From assembly GCA_964494205.1 (NCBI GenBank), contig CAZBRD010000001.1:372001-436000 (forward strand): a stretch of DNA of 64,000 nucleotides, read 5' to 3'. The notes beneath the pieces are model-generated. The model worked only from the letters and a program-made list of their open reading frames with translations, was not told where the DNA came from and did not search any database. This DNA is from JBBTCX01 sp964494205 (GTDB lineage: Bacteria; Planctomycetota; Phycisphaerae; UBA1845). A program made the translations under genes and the position numbers. Position 1 is the first letter of the stretch; each line of letters begins with the position of its first letter. Shown here one piece after another: positions 25,632-34,524 of this stretch.

Positions 25632-26747
25632 TCACTTGCTCTTCTCTTCCGGCTTCACCGGGAAATCCTTTGTAAACGTCACACCGCCCACCTTTTGCCC
25701 CACGGTGATGTAACCGTCCTTTTCGATCTTGCCCGCGATGCGCTGGATGGTGGCTGACAGTTCCGCAAAATTCTTCAGCATATACACCGCTGATTCATAC
25801 ATCCGTTCATCGCGGACCAGCATCCCTGCCGTCCCTTTGCCCTGTTCCACGTTGGACAAGATCGCCACGAGGCTGTCAGCCGACGTGTCGAGTTTGCCGA
25901 GCACATCGTTCATTTCGCGCAGCGTCGTTGCGATGTTCTCGTCGGTGTGGTCGATTCCCTCGTTGAGGTTGGTCGCGAGCTTTGTCGTCTCCAAGCTCCA
26001 CGATTGAACGAGCTTGTGGATCTCGCTTGATGTGGCCTTCAGTTCCGTGACGATGCCCTTGAACTCGCCCTGCGTCACGTCGTCGCCGATGACTTCGTTC
26101 GCATTGGCCACCAACTTGTCGAAGCGCTCCACCGCGGTCGACAGATTACTGGTGATACCTGCCGCCGCCGCCCCCGGCGCGTCGACTTGGGCGATCGTCC
26201 GCGGCTCCAAAAGTCGGGTGAGGTTATCTGCCAGCGGTGCCGCACGAGCTGCAAGGTCGCCGATGCTGTCGATCGCCTTCTCCAGAGAGTCCGTAAACTT
26301 CGGATCGAGGATGTCGCCGAACGGCTTGGCCATCACGCCGGGGAGTCTGGCGTCATGGCGATCGAGCAAATCACGAGCACCGAGATTCGGCACGATGTTG
26401 ATCTTGCCCTGCCCGAATCCAAACACCGCGCCATAGATTTTCGCAGTTGAATCCTTCGGAATGTTGTATTTGTGCTTGATATTTGCGTTGATGAACACGC
26501 CAAGCTCGGGGAACTTCGGGTCTTCGAAATCGAGGTTTTCCACGCGCCCGATCTCTACGCCGTTCAGATAGACAGCCGACCCTTCGCCGACGCCGTTGAT
26601 TTCTTTCACGCCCGCGATGGTGAGCTTCCAATCTCCCTTGCCCAGCCACTGCGGTGCTTCGCCGAACCAGACCATGAGCAGCGCGAGCATTATGAAGGAG
26701 GCGATGACAAACAGACCGACGAGTGAATTGCGTAGTTGTTCTTTCAT
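25632..26747 (-). CDS. mlaD: MCE-family substrate-binding protein of a lipid ABC transporter (MlaD-like)
   Basis: About 371 residues, anchored by one N-terminal transmembrane helix (about 9-28), with the MCE domain at about 38-120: VKEINGVGEGSAVYLNGVEIG and the loop GFGQGKINI. The rest, to about 345, is a long alpha-helical and coiled-coil region that may form the hexameric tunnel or contact the outer membrane. MCE proteins hand phospholipids between membranes with an MlaF ATPase and MlaE permease, both encoded just upstream in the same direction. A 289-bp spacer full of hairpins separates this gene from mlaF. The helical tail is much longer than in E. coli MlaD and closer to the longer Gram-positive or plastid forms. 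No clear ribosome binding site at ATG 26747. Confidence 0.9.
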   Translation of the reverse strand: MKEQLRNSLVGLFVIASFIMLALLMVWFGEAPQWLGKGDWKLTIAGVKEINGVGEGSAVYLNGVEIGRVENLDFEDPKFPELGVFINANIKHKYNIPKDSTAKIYGAVFGFGQGKINIVPNLGARDLLDRHDARLPGVMAKPFGDILDPKFTDSLEKAIDSIGDLAARAAPLADNLTRLLEPRTIAQVDAPGAAAAGITSNLSTAVERFDKLVANANEVIGDDVTQGEFKGIVTELKATSSEIHKLVQSWSLETTKLATNLNEGIDHTDENIATTLREMNDVLGKLDTSADSLVAILSNVEQGKGTAGMLVRDERMYESAVYMLKNFAELSATIQRIAGKIEKDGYITVGQKVGGVTFTKDFPVKPEEKSK

Positions 26748-26764
26748 GACGCTGCGGTCCTATG

Positions 26765-26975
26765 CGAGCCTGAAAAGGCTCGTATTCAATAGCCGGGTGT
26801 CAAGCGAAGCGAAGACCCCCGTCATGTGTCCCCAAACATCCGTGACCCTGAAAGGGTCGACGTCGATGACAACGAGGACCCTTTCAGGGTCCCGATTGTT
26901 ACATTGTCTTACCGTGGGTTGCGTTCGCTGGCGCAAGCGCAACCCACGGCTATTCACGATCAGCCTTTCAGGCTG
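26765..26975. repeat. cluster of five hairpins, four with a CCTGAAAGG core
   Basis: Five palindromes fill the mlaF-mlaD spacer: 26765-26782 (CGAGCC, GGCTCG), 26844-26858 (GACCCT, AGGGTC), 26876-26892 (GGACCCT, AGGGTCC), 26912-26949 (12-bp stem CCGTGGGTTGCG, CGCAACCCACGG) and 26961-26975 (CAGCCT, AGGCTG). Four share the core CCTGAAAGG or its complement CCTTTCAGG while their outer arms differ; the first has one extra A. No coding sequence is supported here. The element lies inside the operon and would be transcribed. Confidence 0.85.
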
Positions 26976-27036
26976 CCGCTTTTTGTGCCAGGCCTTAGCA
27001 ACTAAGCCCAATCGCCTGAACTTTGGCGCTGTCATA

Positions 27037-27867
27037 TTACGCAACATGATGCTCGTCCTTGGTGTCATTGGCCGGGGCTGTCGTGTGCAAACTGTCTATG
27101 TCTTCTGCACTGGCGCGACCTTCAACAAAAGAGCGAACGCGCTCGTCGTTGCAGGTTCGGATTTCTTCCACACCGCCGTCGAAGATGAACTTGCCCTTGT
27201 ACAGCATCACCACCCGGTCAGCCACCTTGAACGCACTGGCCATATCGTGCGTCACAACGATGCTGGTGACGCACATCTCTCGTTTCAGCTTGAGGATCAG
27301 CTCGTTGATGATGTCGGATCGCGGTGGATCGAGCCCCGTGGTTGGTTCGTCGTAGAGGATTACCTCGGGGTCGAGCGCGATCGCGCGGGCTAGGGCGACG
27401 CGTTTTTTCTGTCCGCCGGAAAGCTCAGCCGGCCACTTTTTCTGAATGCCGTCGAGGCCGACCATGCCGAGCTTGCGTGCGACAATTTCTTCAATTTCTT
27501 TTTTCGGTTTCTTCGTGTGTTCGCGCAGCGGAAATGCGATGTTGTCACCCACCGTCAGCGAGTCGAACAACGCGCTCAACTGAAACAGGAACCCAAAGCG
27601 AGGCAGCACCGATGCAAGCTCGCGCTCAGGCACGTTGTCGATGCGTAGATCATGAAAATACACTTCGCCCTTGTCCGGTTGGAGAAGCCGCACGATGTGT
27701 TTGAGCATCACGCTCTTTCCCGAGCCCGACTCGCCGAGGATCACCGTCGTTTGCCCTTGCTGCAGCTCAAGGTCGATTCCATCGAGCACAACCAAATCGC
27801 CGAATCGCTTGTGGACATCATGGAGTCGCACCACAGCGCCGTTGTTGGGTTTGCATGGGTTGGGCAT
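27037..27867 (-). CDS. mlaF: ABC transporter ATPase of the Mla-type lipid transport system
   Basis: 276-residue ATP-binding subunit powering lipid movement through MlaE. All motifs are intact: Walker A GESGSGKS at about 45-52, a Q-loop in FLFQLSALFDSLTVGDN, signature LSGGQKK, Walker B VILYDEPTTGLDP and the H-loop in VVTHDM. FLFQLSALFDSLTV and the length are those of the MlaF/Mkl group. It is 17 bp after mlaE, so the two are cotranscribed. mlaD follows after the hairpin-rich spacer. Confidence 0.95.
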   Translation of the reverse strand: MPNPCKPNNGAVVRLHDVHKRFGDLVVLDGIDLELQQGQTTVILGESGSGKSVMLKHIVRLLQPDKGEVYFHDLRIDNVPERELASVLPRFGFLFQLSALFDSLTVGDNIAFPLREHTKKPKKEIEEIVARKLGMVGLDGIQKKWPAELSGGQKKRVALARAIALDPEVILYDEPTTGLDPPRSDIINELILKLKREMCVTSIVVTHDMASAFKVADRVVMLYKGKFIFDGGVEEIRTCNDERVRSFVEGRASAEDIDSLHTTAPANDTKDEHHVA

Positions 27868-27884
27868 GGCGATGCGTCAAACCT

Positions 27885-28694
27885 CTACAACAGCGACTTA
27901 AACCCGAACAGTGAGCGGTACAGACCGGACAGGAACGTTCCGATGAAAAAGTCCGTAATCAGAATTACGATGAAGCTGACGACGAACGATTCCGTGCACG
28001 CGCGGCCCACGCCCTCCGCGCCCGCGCGACAGTGGAAACCCTTGTAGCACGAGATAAGCCCGATGGCTCCGCCGAACACGAGACTCTTGGTGAACCCGAC
28101 GCCGAGGTCCCATTTCTGGATCGCATCCGAGATGTAGAACCAGTACGGACCGGATGGGATGCCTTTGAGAATGACAGCCACAAACCACCCCGCCAGCGAT
28201 CCGCACACGTCGCAAAACAAGGTCAGCATCGGCGTCAGCAGCAGACAGGCGAGGAATCGCGGAACCACGAGATACTTCACCGGGTCGGAGCCCATGACGC
28301 TTAACGCGCTGATCTGCTCCGTGACGCGCATCGTTCCAAGCTCAGCCGTCAGCGCGCCGCCGACGCGCCCCGCGACCATCACGCCAGCCAGCACCGGACC
28401 CAGTTCCTGAACGAGCGTGACGGAGAGAAGCACGCCCATGCGCTGCTCGAAACCGGCTGCCCGAAGCTGGTCATAGCTCTGAACCGCAAGCACGAGACCG
28501 ACGAAGGTTCCCGTGATCGCGATGACCGGCAGCGTGCGATTGCCCACTTCGAAAAACAGCGGCATCGCGCGCACCCACGTACGCCATTGCAGGAATCCCG
28601 GCAGCAGCCAGCGGACCATCTGCCACGCGAAAATCCAGAAGCGCCCGAAGGACGCGGTCAATTCAATGGTCTTTTGGCCGAGGATAGCCAGCAT
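27885..28694 (-). CDS. mlaE: MlaE/YrbE-type permease of a lipid ABC transporter
   Basis: Integral membrane permease of 269 residues with five to six helices. The family's hallmark region is clear: AITGTFVGLVLAVQSYDQLR, then LVQELGPVLAGVMVAGRVGG and ELGTMRVTEQISAL, and a C-terminal GGAIGLISCYKGF. Together with MlaF and the MCE protein it forms the inner-membrane core that moves phospholipids to or from the outer envelope. It is the first gene of the minus-strand operon mlaE-mlaF-mlaD-ahpD-like. The divergent glycosyltransferase gene begins 137 bp away. Confidence 0.95.
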   Translation of the reverse strand: MLAILGQKTIELTASFGRFWIFAWQMVRWLLPGFLQWRTWVRAMPLFFEVGNRTLPVIAITGTFVGLVLAVQSYDQLRAAGFEQRMGVLLSVTLVQELGPVLAGVMVAGRVGGALTAELGTMRVTEQISALSVMGSDPVKYLVVPRFLACLLLTPMLTLFCDVCGSLAGWFVAVILKGIPSGPYWFYISDAIQKWDLGVGFTKSLVFGGAIGLISCYKGFHCRAGAEGVGRACTESFVVSFIVILITDFFIGTFLSGLYRSLFGFKSLL

Positions 28695-28830
28695 GGTTTC
28701 TTGCTTTCGCTTGACGGATCGGTCGTGCTCAATTGAGTTCCGCGCCTGCGGGTATGTAACGATCGCTCGCGCTCCGTGTCAAACCCGCGGCTAAAGTTGT
28801 TGGCACGGACAGCGCCGTTATCATTTCTGC

Positions 28831-29616
28831 ATGGCTACAAACCCGTTAGCTGCATCGATCATCGTTCCCGCCTATCGCGAAGCCGCCAACATCCGCCCGT
28901 TGGTCGAGAGAATCATGGCTGCGGTCGCTGAAGCGGGGATCGAGGCTGAGATCATCATCGTGGACGACAATTCACGGGATGGCACAGAGGAAGCGGTCGC
29001 AGAATTGGCCAAACGGCATCCGGTGCGGATCATCGTTCGCCGGGACGAGCGCGGGCTGGCGACCGCCGTGCTGGCGGGCTTTCGCGACGCCAAGTTTGAC
29101 CGATTTCTCGTTCTCGACGCCGACCTGCAGCACCCGCCCGAAGCCATACCGGGTTTGTTAAGGAAGCTCGGCGAGAACGGCTGTGATTTCGTGATCGGCA
29201 CGCGCTACGGGGCTGACGGCGGCATCGAAGAAGGTTGGCCATGGACGCGTCGATTCGCCAGCTGGTTCGCCACGCAGTTGGCCCGCCCGCTGGTCCGCTT
29301 GAGCGATCCGATGAGCGGTTTTTTCGCATTGCCGCGCGCGACCTGGGAAAACGCGGCTGAGCTTGACCCCATCGGGTACAAAATTGCGTTGGAACTCTAC
29401 GTCAAGGGTCGCTGTCGCAAACCGGGCGAGGTGCCGATCCGCTTCGCCGAGCGGACCGCGGGTGAAACGAAGTTCGGGTTCAAGGAAGTGCGGCGATACA
29501 TTCAGCATCTGGCTCGGCTGTATTGGTTTCGGTTTCCGTGGGTAGTGGTAGGCGGTTTCGCGACTTTGGGTCTTGTCGTAGGCCTATTGGTTTTTTGGAT
29601 CGTCAAACGGAATTGA
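28831..29616 (+). CDS. GT2 glycosyltransferase, polyprenol-phosphate mannosyltransferase (DPM1-like)
   Basis: 261 residues. The GT-A domain starts at the N-terminus (SIIVPAYREAANI), with the UDP/GDP-sugar site VDDNSRDGT near 50 and D-A-D-L-Q-H-P-P at about 93-100. The motif set and the SDPMSGFFALPR segment match dolichol- or undecaprenyl-phosphate mannosyltransferases, which load mannose or glucose on a lipid carrier at the inner membrane. A single C-terminal transmembrane helix (about 236-256) would anchor it, and archaeal and bacterial DPM1-like proteins often have one to four. The sugar is not certain. Divergent from mlaE; the next gene starts 54 bp on. Confidence 0.92.
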   Translation: MATNPLAASIIVPAYREAANIRPLVERIMAAVAEAGIEAEIIIVDDNSRDGTEEAVAELAKRHPVRIIVRRDERGLATAVLAGFRDAKFDRFLVLDADLQHPPEAIPGLLRKLGENGCDFVIGTRYGADGGIEEGWPWTRRFASWFATQLARPLVRLSDPMSGFFALPRATWENAAELDPIGYKIALELYVKGRCRKPGEVPIRFAERTAGETKFGFKEVRRYIQHLARLYWFRFPWVVVGGFATLGLVVGLLVFWIVKRN

Positions 29617-29669
29617 CGCGCTCTACTTGCTTGAGTTTCTGATCGGTTCCTTCGGGGGTTCGATCGACC

Positions 29670-30869
29670 ATGCGAAAGTCGACGGCACTGGCGCTCTTCC
29701 TCACACTTCTCTGCGTTTGCGCAATCTTCACCACCGCCAGTTACCTTTCGATCGTTGAAGTCAATCGGGAAGTCGTAAACGGTCATTGGTTTCAAGCACT
29801 GATCACGCGCGGAAACGTTCGATTGGTGTGGGTTCAGTCGGTCGGTCCACGTTCCGCCGATCAGCAATTTGTCTTTAGCGAGTACAGAAACTTCTGGCGC
29901 ATTTCCGGTGATGCTGAGCGCCTGAAATGGAAGATGACGCAAGTGCTGGGTGACGATCGCAAGCCGATCGTTCGCGATTGGCGGCTCGACCTCGCTGTCT
30001 GGTCGACAATGGTTTCGGGCATCCTGCTCGTTGTCATTATCGCGAAGCGTCGCGTGTTCGCCCGTTCACTCATCGAACTGTGGCGGCCAAGAAACATGAC
30101 CGACGTTCGGCACCCGTGGCGACGCTGGACGCGGAAAACTTTCTGGGCGGCGTATTTCGTGATCGCTGTACTCTTCCTGAATACGGTCAACCGAGGGCGG
30201 CTGCCCTTGGCGAACAGGGATGTCTCATGGAATCTGTCTGGCCGGACGTTGATGGATCACGTCGGCGGCTGGACGCTGCTCGAACGCGACGAGGAAAACG
30301 ATCGCAAGTTCTGGTCGGTTGATTTCGCCAATGATCAGTTTTCGTTCGGGTTCTACAAATCGCTTCCCGCGATGACCGCCATCGAGCCTTTGAATTTGGA
30401 GTTTTCCGGCGTTCGATACGTGCGCGGAAACGAACCAAGATGGAAACGCCATCTGATGGACGCACAGGCTCTCGATGAGAGTTTTGAGCAATCAATGAAC
30501 ATGAGAAGCTCGTTCTTGGGTCTTGCGGACGCGCGAGGCACGATCGAGTATGTCGGTGGCTGGAGAATTGAGCTTCAGGCTTGGGTTGTACTCTTATTGA
30601 TATTCATGTGGCCAATACTGGCGTACTTGCGCGGACCGCTTCGCCGAGCGTGGTGGAGAAAGGATGGCCGATGCGGCGTCTGCGGATACAACCTGAGCGG
30701 GAACATCAACGGGGTCTGCACCGAGTGCGGGTCGAACATCGATCTGAACGCATTCGTTCGGCCCAAGTTGGACGTGCGCATGCCGGTGAATCTCAACGAG
30801 GTCGAGTTCGAGCACGCGTCCGATTCACCTGGCGCATCGGACGAACCTAACCCTCCCATCGCTCAATAA
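29670..30869 (+). CDS. membrane protein with C-terminal zinc ribbon, planctomycete type
   Basis: 399 residues, function unknown. Predicted helices at about 8-27, 106-124, 158-174 and 304-323; extracytoplasmic parts between them carry no recognised domain. After the last helix a four-cysteine ribbon reads CGVCGYNLSGN then GVCTECG, a signature I associate with many planctomycete membrane proteins. A Pro-, Ser- and Asp-rich tail follows. The gene ends inside the 3' end of the convergent gene (23-bp overlap at 30847-30869). It may be cotranscribed with the glycosyltransferase 54 bp upstream. Confidence 0.78.
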   Translation: MRKSTALALFLTLLCVCAIFTTASYLSIVEVNREVVNGHWFQALITRGNVRLVWVQSVGPRSADQQFVFSEYRNFWRISGDAERLKWKMTQVLGDDRKPIVRDWRLDLAVWSTMVSGILLVVIIAKRRVFARSLIELWRPRNMTDVRHPWRRWTRKTFWAAYFVIAVLFLNTVNRGRLPLANRDVSWNLSGRTLMDHVGGWTLLERDEENDRKFWSVDFANDQFSFGFYKSLPAMTAIEPLNLEFSGVRYVRGNEPRWKRHLMDAQALDESFEQSMNMRSSFLGLADARGTIEYVGGWRIELQAWVVLLLIFMWPILAYLRGPLRRAWWRKDGRCGVCGYNLSGNINGVCTECGSNIDLNAFVRPKLDVRMPVNLNEVEFEHASDSPGASDEPNPPIAQ

Positions 30870-31257
30870 ACGCCTCGACGCGCAACCCCGAAATGATGAT
30901 GTCACCCTCCGCCTGAGCTTCGATGCCTGCCTCGCGAGCAGCCAGCCTGATGCGAGAGATCAATCGTTCCTGATCGCTCAGCGAGTCAGCCTCCGCAGTC
31001 CATTCATCTCCCGACGCTGCGCACCGTACACTCCCCGATTGATGGCGGCATCGAACCAACCGCGTCACGACCGAATCATCCTGTGCGTAACCGGCTGCTT
31101 CGACCGCATGAGCGGCGCGATCGAACATCGGCGCAAACGCGCGGCGAAGCTCGTCCATCGAGATGCGATCTAAGTTCGCGACAAACGCCGCGTTCTCTTG
31201 ATAGGCAAGCTCACGGATGAGATTCGACCGGCCATGGGATGAATGCGGATCGGACAT
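30847..31257 (-). CDS. hypothetical protein downstream of mtnP
   Basis: Not recognised. About 136 residues from ATG 31257 (MSDPHSSHGRSNLIREL). Mostly helical and acidic, no signal peptide or membrane segment. A small domain near residues 35-75 (DELRRAFAPMFDRAAHAVEAA) is followed by C and CAASGDEW. It starts 29 bp after mtnP in the same direction, so it is probably in that transcript, and it overlaps the 3' end of the convergent membrane protein gene by 23 bp. A longer frame back to 31338 overlaps mtnP and lacks support. Confidence 0.6.
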   Translation of the reverse strand: MSDPHSSHGRSNLIRELAYQENAAFVANLDRISMDELRRAFAPMFDRAAHAVEAAGYAQDDSVVTRLVRCRHQSGSVRCAASGDEWTAEADSLSDQERLISRIRLAAREAGIEAQAEGDIIISGLRVEAFIERWEG

Positions 31258-31285
31258 AGCAGGACAGGATACGTTCAGCGGGCGA

Positions 31286-32161
31286 CTATAGATACTTTTC
31301 GATGAGCAGGCCGAGTCGCTCTCGCGTGGCGGGATCAATGGCCCTCTTGTCCGACCAGATCGCGAGCTTTAGTGCCTCATGACACTTGCAGCCATTGCAA
31401 CTCGCCGTCGACGCCATCATCCGCAACGCTTCGCGAATCAGCGCGACCGCATTGTCCGTGGCTCTCTTGAGATTACCCAGAATCTCCTTCAGCAAATCAC
31501 CTTGCCCGCCGGTCGATTCGTGCGGCCGCCAGCAATCGTAATCCGTGGGCAGCGCGATCAATGTGTAGCAAATCTCGGCCTCGCGGGCGAGCTTCGCCTC
31601 GGGCATACAGGTCATTCCGATCAGATCGCCGCCCCATTGACGATGCATGTTCGATTCCGCCTTTGTCGAGAATTGGGGTCCCTCCATGCAGACATACGTT
31701 CCCGCGTGATGCACGGTCGTCGATACCTTTTCACCTGCTTTCGCCAACAGTTTTCGCAACGCGGGACAAAACGGTTCCGCGAGTTCGACGTGCGCGACGA
31801 TGCCTTCATCGAAAAAAGTACCCGCGCGGCGAAACGTCTTGTCGATTACCTGATCGCACAACACCAGATGGCCCGGCTCGATATCTTCGCGAAGCGATCC
31901 CGTGGCTCCGCTGGCGATGATCGCGTTTACGCCGAGCTTTTTCATCGCCCAGATATTCGCGCGATAAGGCACGTTTGAAGGATTGTGCTTGTGCCCGACG
32001 CCATGCCGTGCAAGGAACACGACGTCGACGCCTTCCCACGTCGCGCGAATCAACGGCGCGCTCGGTGAACCGAAAGGCGTCTCGACCTCCACAGCCTCGC
32101 CGCCTTGCGCAAGCAGGATGTCGCCCAAGCCGGTGCCGCCGATGATGCCGATCTTCGTCAT
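31286..32161 (-). CDS. mtnP: S-methyl-5'-thioadenosine phosphorylase
   Basis: About 291 residues. Cleaves 5'-methylthioadenosine with phosphate to adenine and methylthioribose-1-phosphate, for methionine salvage and polyamine by-product recycling. N-terminal KIGIIGGTGL, RHGVGHKHNPSNVPYRANI and the base-site segment YVCMEGPQFSTKAES are family hallmarks; IGMTCMPEAKLAREAEICY and ALPTDYDCW complete the nucleoside pocket. The Asp in PTDYD supports an adenine substrate rather than guanine. The tail has CNGCKCHE, an uncommon small Cys cluster near the C-terminus. ATG 32161 is preferred over 32191, since it begins the first strand. It lies 26 bp after the cysteine desulfurase gene in one operon. Confidence 0.93.
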   Translation of the reverse strand: MTKIGIIGGTGLGDILLAQGGEAVEVETPFGSPSAPLIRATWEGVDVVFLARHGVGHKHNPSNVPYRANIWAMKKLGVNAIIASGATGSLREDIEPGHLVLCDQVIDKTFRRAGTFFDEGIVAHVELAEPFCPALRKLLAKAGEKVSTTVHHAGTYVCMEGPQFSTKAESNMHRQWGGDLIGMTCMPEAKLAREAEICYTLIALPTDYDCWRPHESTGGQGDLLKEILGNLKRATDNAVALIREALRMMASTASCNGCKCHEALKLAIWSDKRAIDPATRERLGLLIEKYL

Positions 32162-32187
32162 ACTTGGTGTCTTTGTGCCTCGGTGGT

Positions 32188-33351
32188 TCATCCCTTCAAC
32201 CCCGCCAGTCTAGCCAGCAACTTCGGCATTACCGCGACCACTTCATCAATCTCTGCTTGCGTGTTGAACTTCGACAAACTGAATCGAATGGCCCCGTGTC
32301 GAACGGCGTCAGACAACCCCATAGCCTTCAGCACATGCGACGGTTCCACCGACCCGCTGCTGCACGCGGCTCCACTGGAGACGCAAATGCCTGCTTCGCT
32401 GAGCAAGATCAGAATCGCTTCGGTGGCTAGCCCTTCGAACGAGATGTTCGTCGTGTTGTAAATGCGTTCGGCCTGCCCGCCGTTGACCCGTGCAATGGGT
32501 ATCGCGGCGAGGATTCCTCGTTCCAGCGAATCGCGCATGTTGCGCACGGCTTGCATAGTCGAACTCGGCGAGGATTGATCGACTTCTCGCTTGGCTATCT
32601 CCGCCACCACCCCCATCCCCACAATTCCCGCGACATTCTCCGTCCCGCCGCGCAGCTCGCGTTCCTGCGATCCTCCCAGGATCATCGGCGCAATCCGCGT
32701 TCGTCGTTGCACCCACAGCGCTCCCACACCCTTCGGTCCGTGAAACTTGTGTCCAGCCATGCTGACCAGATGCACCGGCCACGAAGTGACATCCACCGGC
32801 ACTTTTCCGATCGACTGCACGGCATCCACGTGCACGAGCGCCCCGCGCTCCTTCGCGATGGCTGCCAGTCGCGGCACGTCGAACATCACGCCGGTTTCAT
32901 TGTTCGCGTGCATGAACGACGCGAGTGCCACCCCGTCCGTCAGCCGTTCATTCCACTCAGCCTCATTGATCCGCCCTTCGCTGTCCACGCCGACGTAATG
33001 GACCGTGTAGCCCTCGCGCTCCAACTGCTCCATCACCTTGAGCACGGCTGAATGCTCCACAGCCGTCGTGACGACTTGCTTCTTGTCCGGCCGCATGGCG
33101 AGTGCCCCGCGAATCGCGAGGTTGATGCTCTCCGTGCCGCCGCTGGTGAAAATGATCTCTTTGGGAATGGCGTGAATCAGCGACGCAACCTGCTCCCGCG
33201 CGACCTCCACCGCGTGCCGCACGTTCTGACCGAACTGGTGAATGCTCGACGGGTTGGCGTACTGCTCGCGCAGATACGGCAGCATCGCATCCACCACCTC
33301 CGGCAGCGGCTGGGTAGTGGCGTTGTTGTCGAGATAGATCACACGGGGCAT
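32188..33351 (-). CDS. iscS: cysteine desulfurase, IscS/NifS family
   Basis: 387-residue PLP enzyme that takes sulfur from L-cysteine for iron-sulfur clusters or thio-modified tRNA. Start MPRVIYLDNNATTQPLPEV is typical. The PLP lysine lies in SMAGHKFHGPKG and the catalytic cysteine is C330 in SSGAACSSGSVEP. The long active-site loop around C330 puts it with the group I (IscS/NifS) enzymes. No IscU, IscA or SUF genes are next to it; mtnP follows directly, and both could supply sulfur salvage. Symbol is a family label only. Confidence 0.93.
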   Translation of the reverse strand: MPRVIYLDNNATTQPLPEVVDAMLPYLREQYANPSSIHQFGQNVRHAVEVAREQVASLIHAIPKEIIFTSGGTESINLAIRGALAMRPDKKQVVTTAVEHSAVLKVMEQLEREGYTVHYVGVDSEGRINEAEWNERLTDGVALASFMHANNETGVMFDVPRLAAIAKERGALVHVDAVQSIGKVPVDVTSWPVHLVSMAGHKFHGPKGVGALWVQRRTRIAPMILGGSQERELRGGTENVAGIVGMGVVAEIAKREVDQSSPSSTMQAVRNMRDSLERGILAAIPIARVNGGQAERIYNTTNISFEGLATEAILILLSEAGICVSSGAACSSGSVEPSHVLKAMGLSDAVRHGAIRFSLSKFNTQAEIDEVVAVMPKLLARLAGLKG

Positions 33352-33405
33352 TACCTTATTGTAACGCCACGCGAGAAAAGAAGTGCTGGAATGTGCACGC
33401 GATAC

Positions 33406-34524
33406 CTATCGAAAGCCTCTGCTATTAAACCCCGCCACAAACGCCTTATTGTCCGGCGTCTTGCCCAACACATCCATGAGTGTTTCCATCCCGCGAACGG
33501 GGTCTTTGTCGATCATCGTTCGCCGAATGTGCTGCGAGACGATCAATGCTTCGGGGGAAAGTAACTGTTCCTCTTTCCGCGTACCCGATTCGCTCAGGTT
33601 GATCGCCGGCCACACGCGGCGGTTCGCCATGTCGCGCGACAGAACGATCTCCATGTTTCCCGTGCCCTTGAACTCGTTGAAGATGACCTCGTCCATGCGG
33701 CTACCGGTGTCGACCAACGCCGAGGCGATAATCGTCAGCGACCCGCCATGCTCGATCTTGCGGGCGGCTCCGAAGATCGACTTGGGCTCAATCAGCGCCC
33801 GAATGTCCAGTCCGCCCGACATGATCCTTCCGCCGCCGCGAATCCCCGCGTTGAACGCCCGGCCAAGTCGAGTCAGCGAATCCAGCAAAATGAACACATC
33901 CCGCCCCGACTCGACCAGCCGCTTCGCCCGCTCGATCATCAGCCGGGCGATTCGCACGTGGCTGGCGACATCGCGATCGTTACTGCTGGCGATGACCTCG
34001 CCCGGGATCGTGCGCCGGAACTCCGTCACTTCCTCCGGTCGCTCATCGATCAGGAGTACCATGACATATACATCCGGGTGGTTGTGCAGCACGCCCGTGG
34101 CCATTTGTTGCAGCAGCATGGTCTTACCGGTTCTTGGCGGCGCGACGATGAGTCCGCGCTGACCGAAACCGATAGGGGTCAACAAGTCGACCACGCGCAT
34201 CGAAATTGACCCGCCCGGGATTTCAAACTGTACCTGTCTGTTGGGATTGATCGGCGTGAGCTCGTCGTAGCGCGGAGCATCGTGGTGGTCAGCCACCGGC
34301 TTGCCGTTGATCGACTCGATGGACTCGACAACTGCTCGTCGCGAGGGGCCGTCCGAGCGCGCCGTGGCTGCGATCTCCTCGCCGCCGCGTATTCCCAACC
34401 TGTTGCAAAGTTCTCGCGTGAGAAATGGGTCGTCGGGCTTAACGGAATAGTTAGAAGCTGCTGATCGCAGGAAGCCAGAGCCATCCTGGCTGACTTCGAG
34501 TATGCCCGTTCGTGTATCGCTCAT
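33406..34524 (-). CDS. rho: transcription termination factor Rho
   Basis: 372-residue hexameric RNA helicase that ends transcription at rho-dependent sites. N-terminal cold-shock-like RNA-binding domain starts at GILEVSQDGSGFLR and ends before residue 110. The ATPase core follows with P-loop VAPPRTGKTMLLQQM (about 128-142), Walker B near VMVLLIDERPEEV and the Q/R-loop SLTRLGRAFN. It is shorter than E. coli Rho because the leading Rho_N helices are missing; that form is seen in other bacteria. ATG 34524 is preferred over 34566, because residues before it add nothing known. The 54-bp gap to the cysteine desulfurase may put them in one transcript. Confidence 0.95.
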   Translation of the reverse strand: MSDTRTGILEVSQDGSGFLRSAASNYSVKPDDPFLTRELCNRLGIRGGEEIAATARSDGPSRRAVVESIESINGKPVADHHDAPRYDELTPINPNRQVQFEIPGGSISMRVVDLLTPIGFGQRGLIVAPPRTGKTMLLQQMATGVLHNHPDVYVMVLLIDERPEEVTEFRRTIPGEVIASSNDRDVASHVRIARLMIERAKRLVESGRDVFILLDSLTRLGRAFNAGIRGGGRIMSGGLDIRALIEPKSIFGAARKIEHGGSLTIIASALVDTGSRMDEVIFNEFKGTGNMEIVLSRDMANRRVWPAINLSESGTRKEEQLLSPEALIVSQHIRRTMIDKDPVRGMETLMDVLGKTPDNKAFVAGFNSRGFR

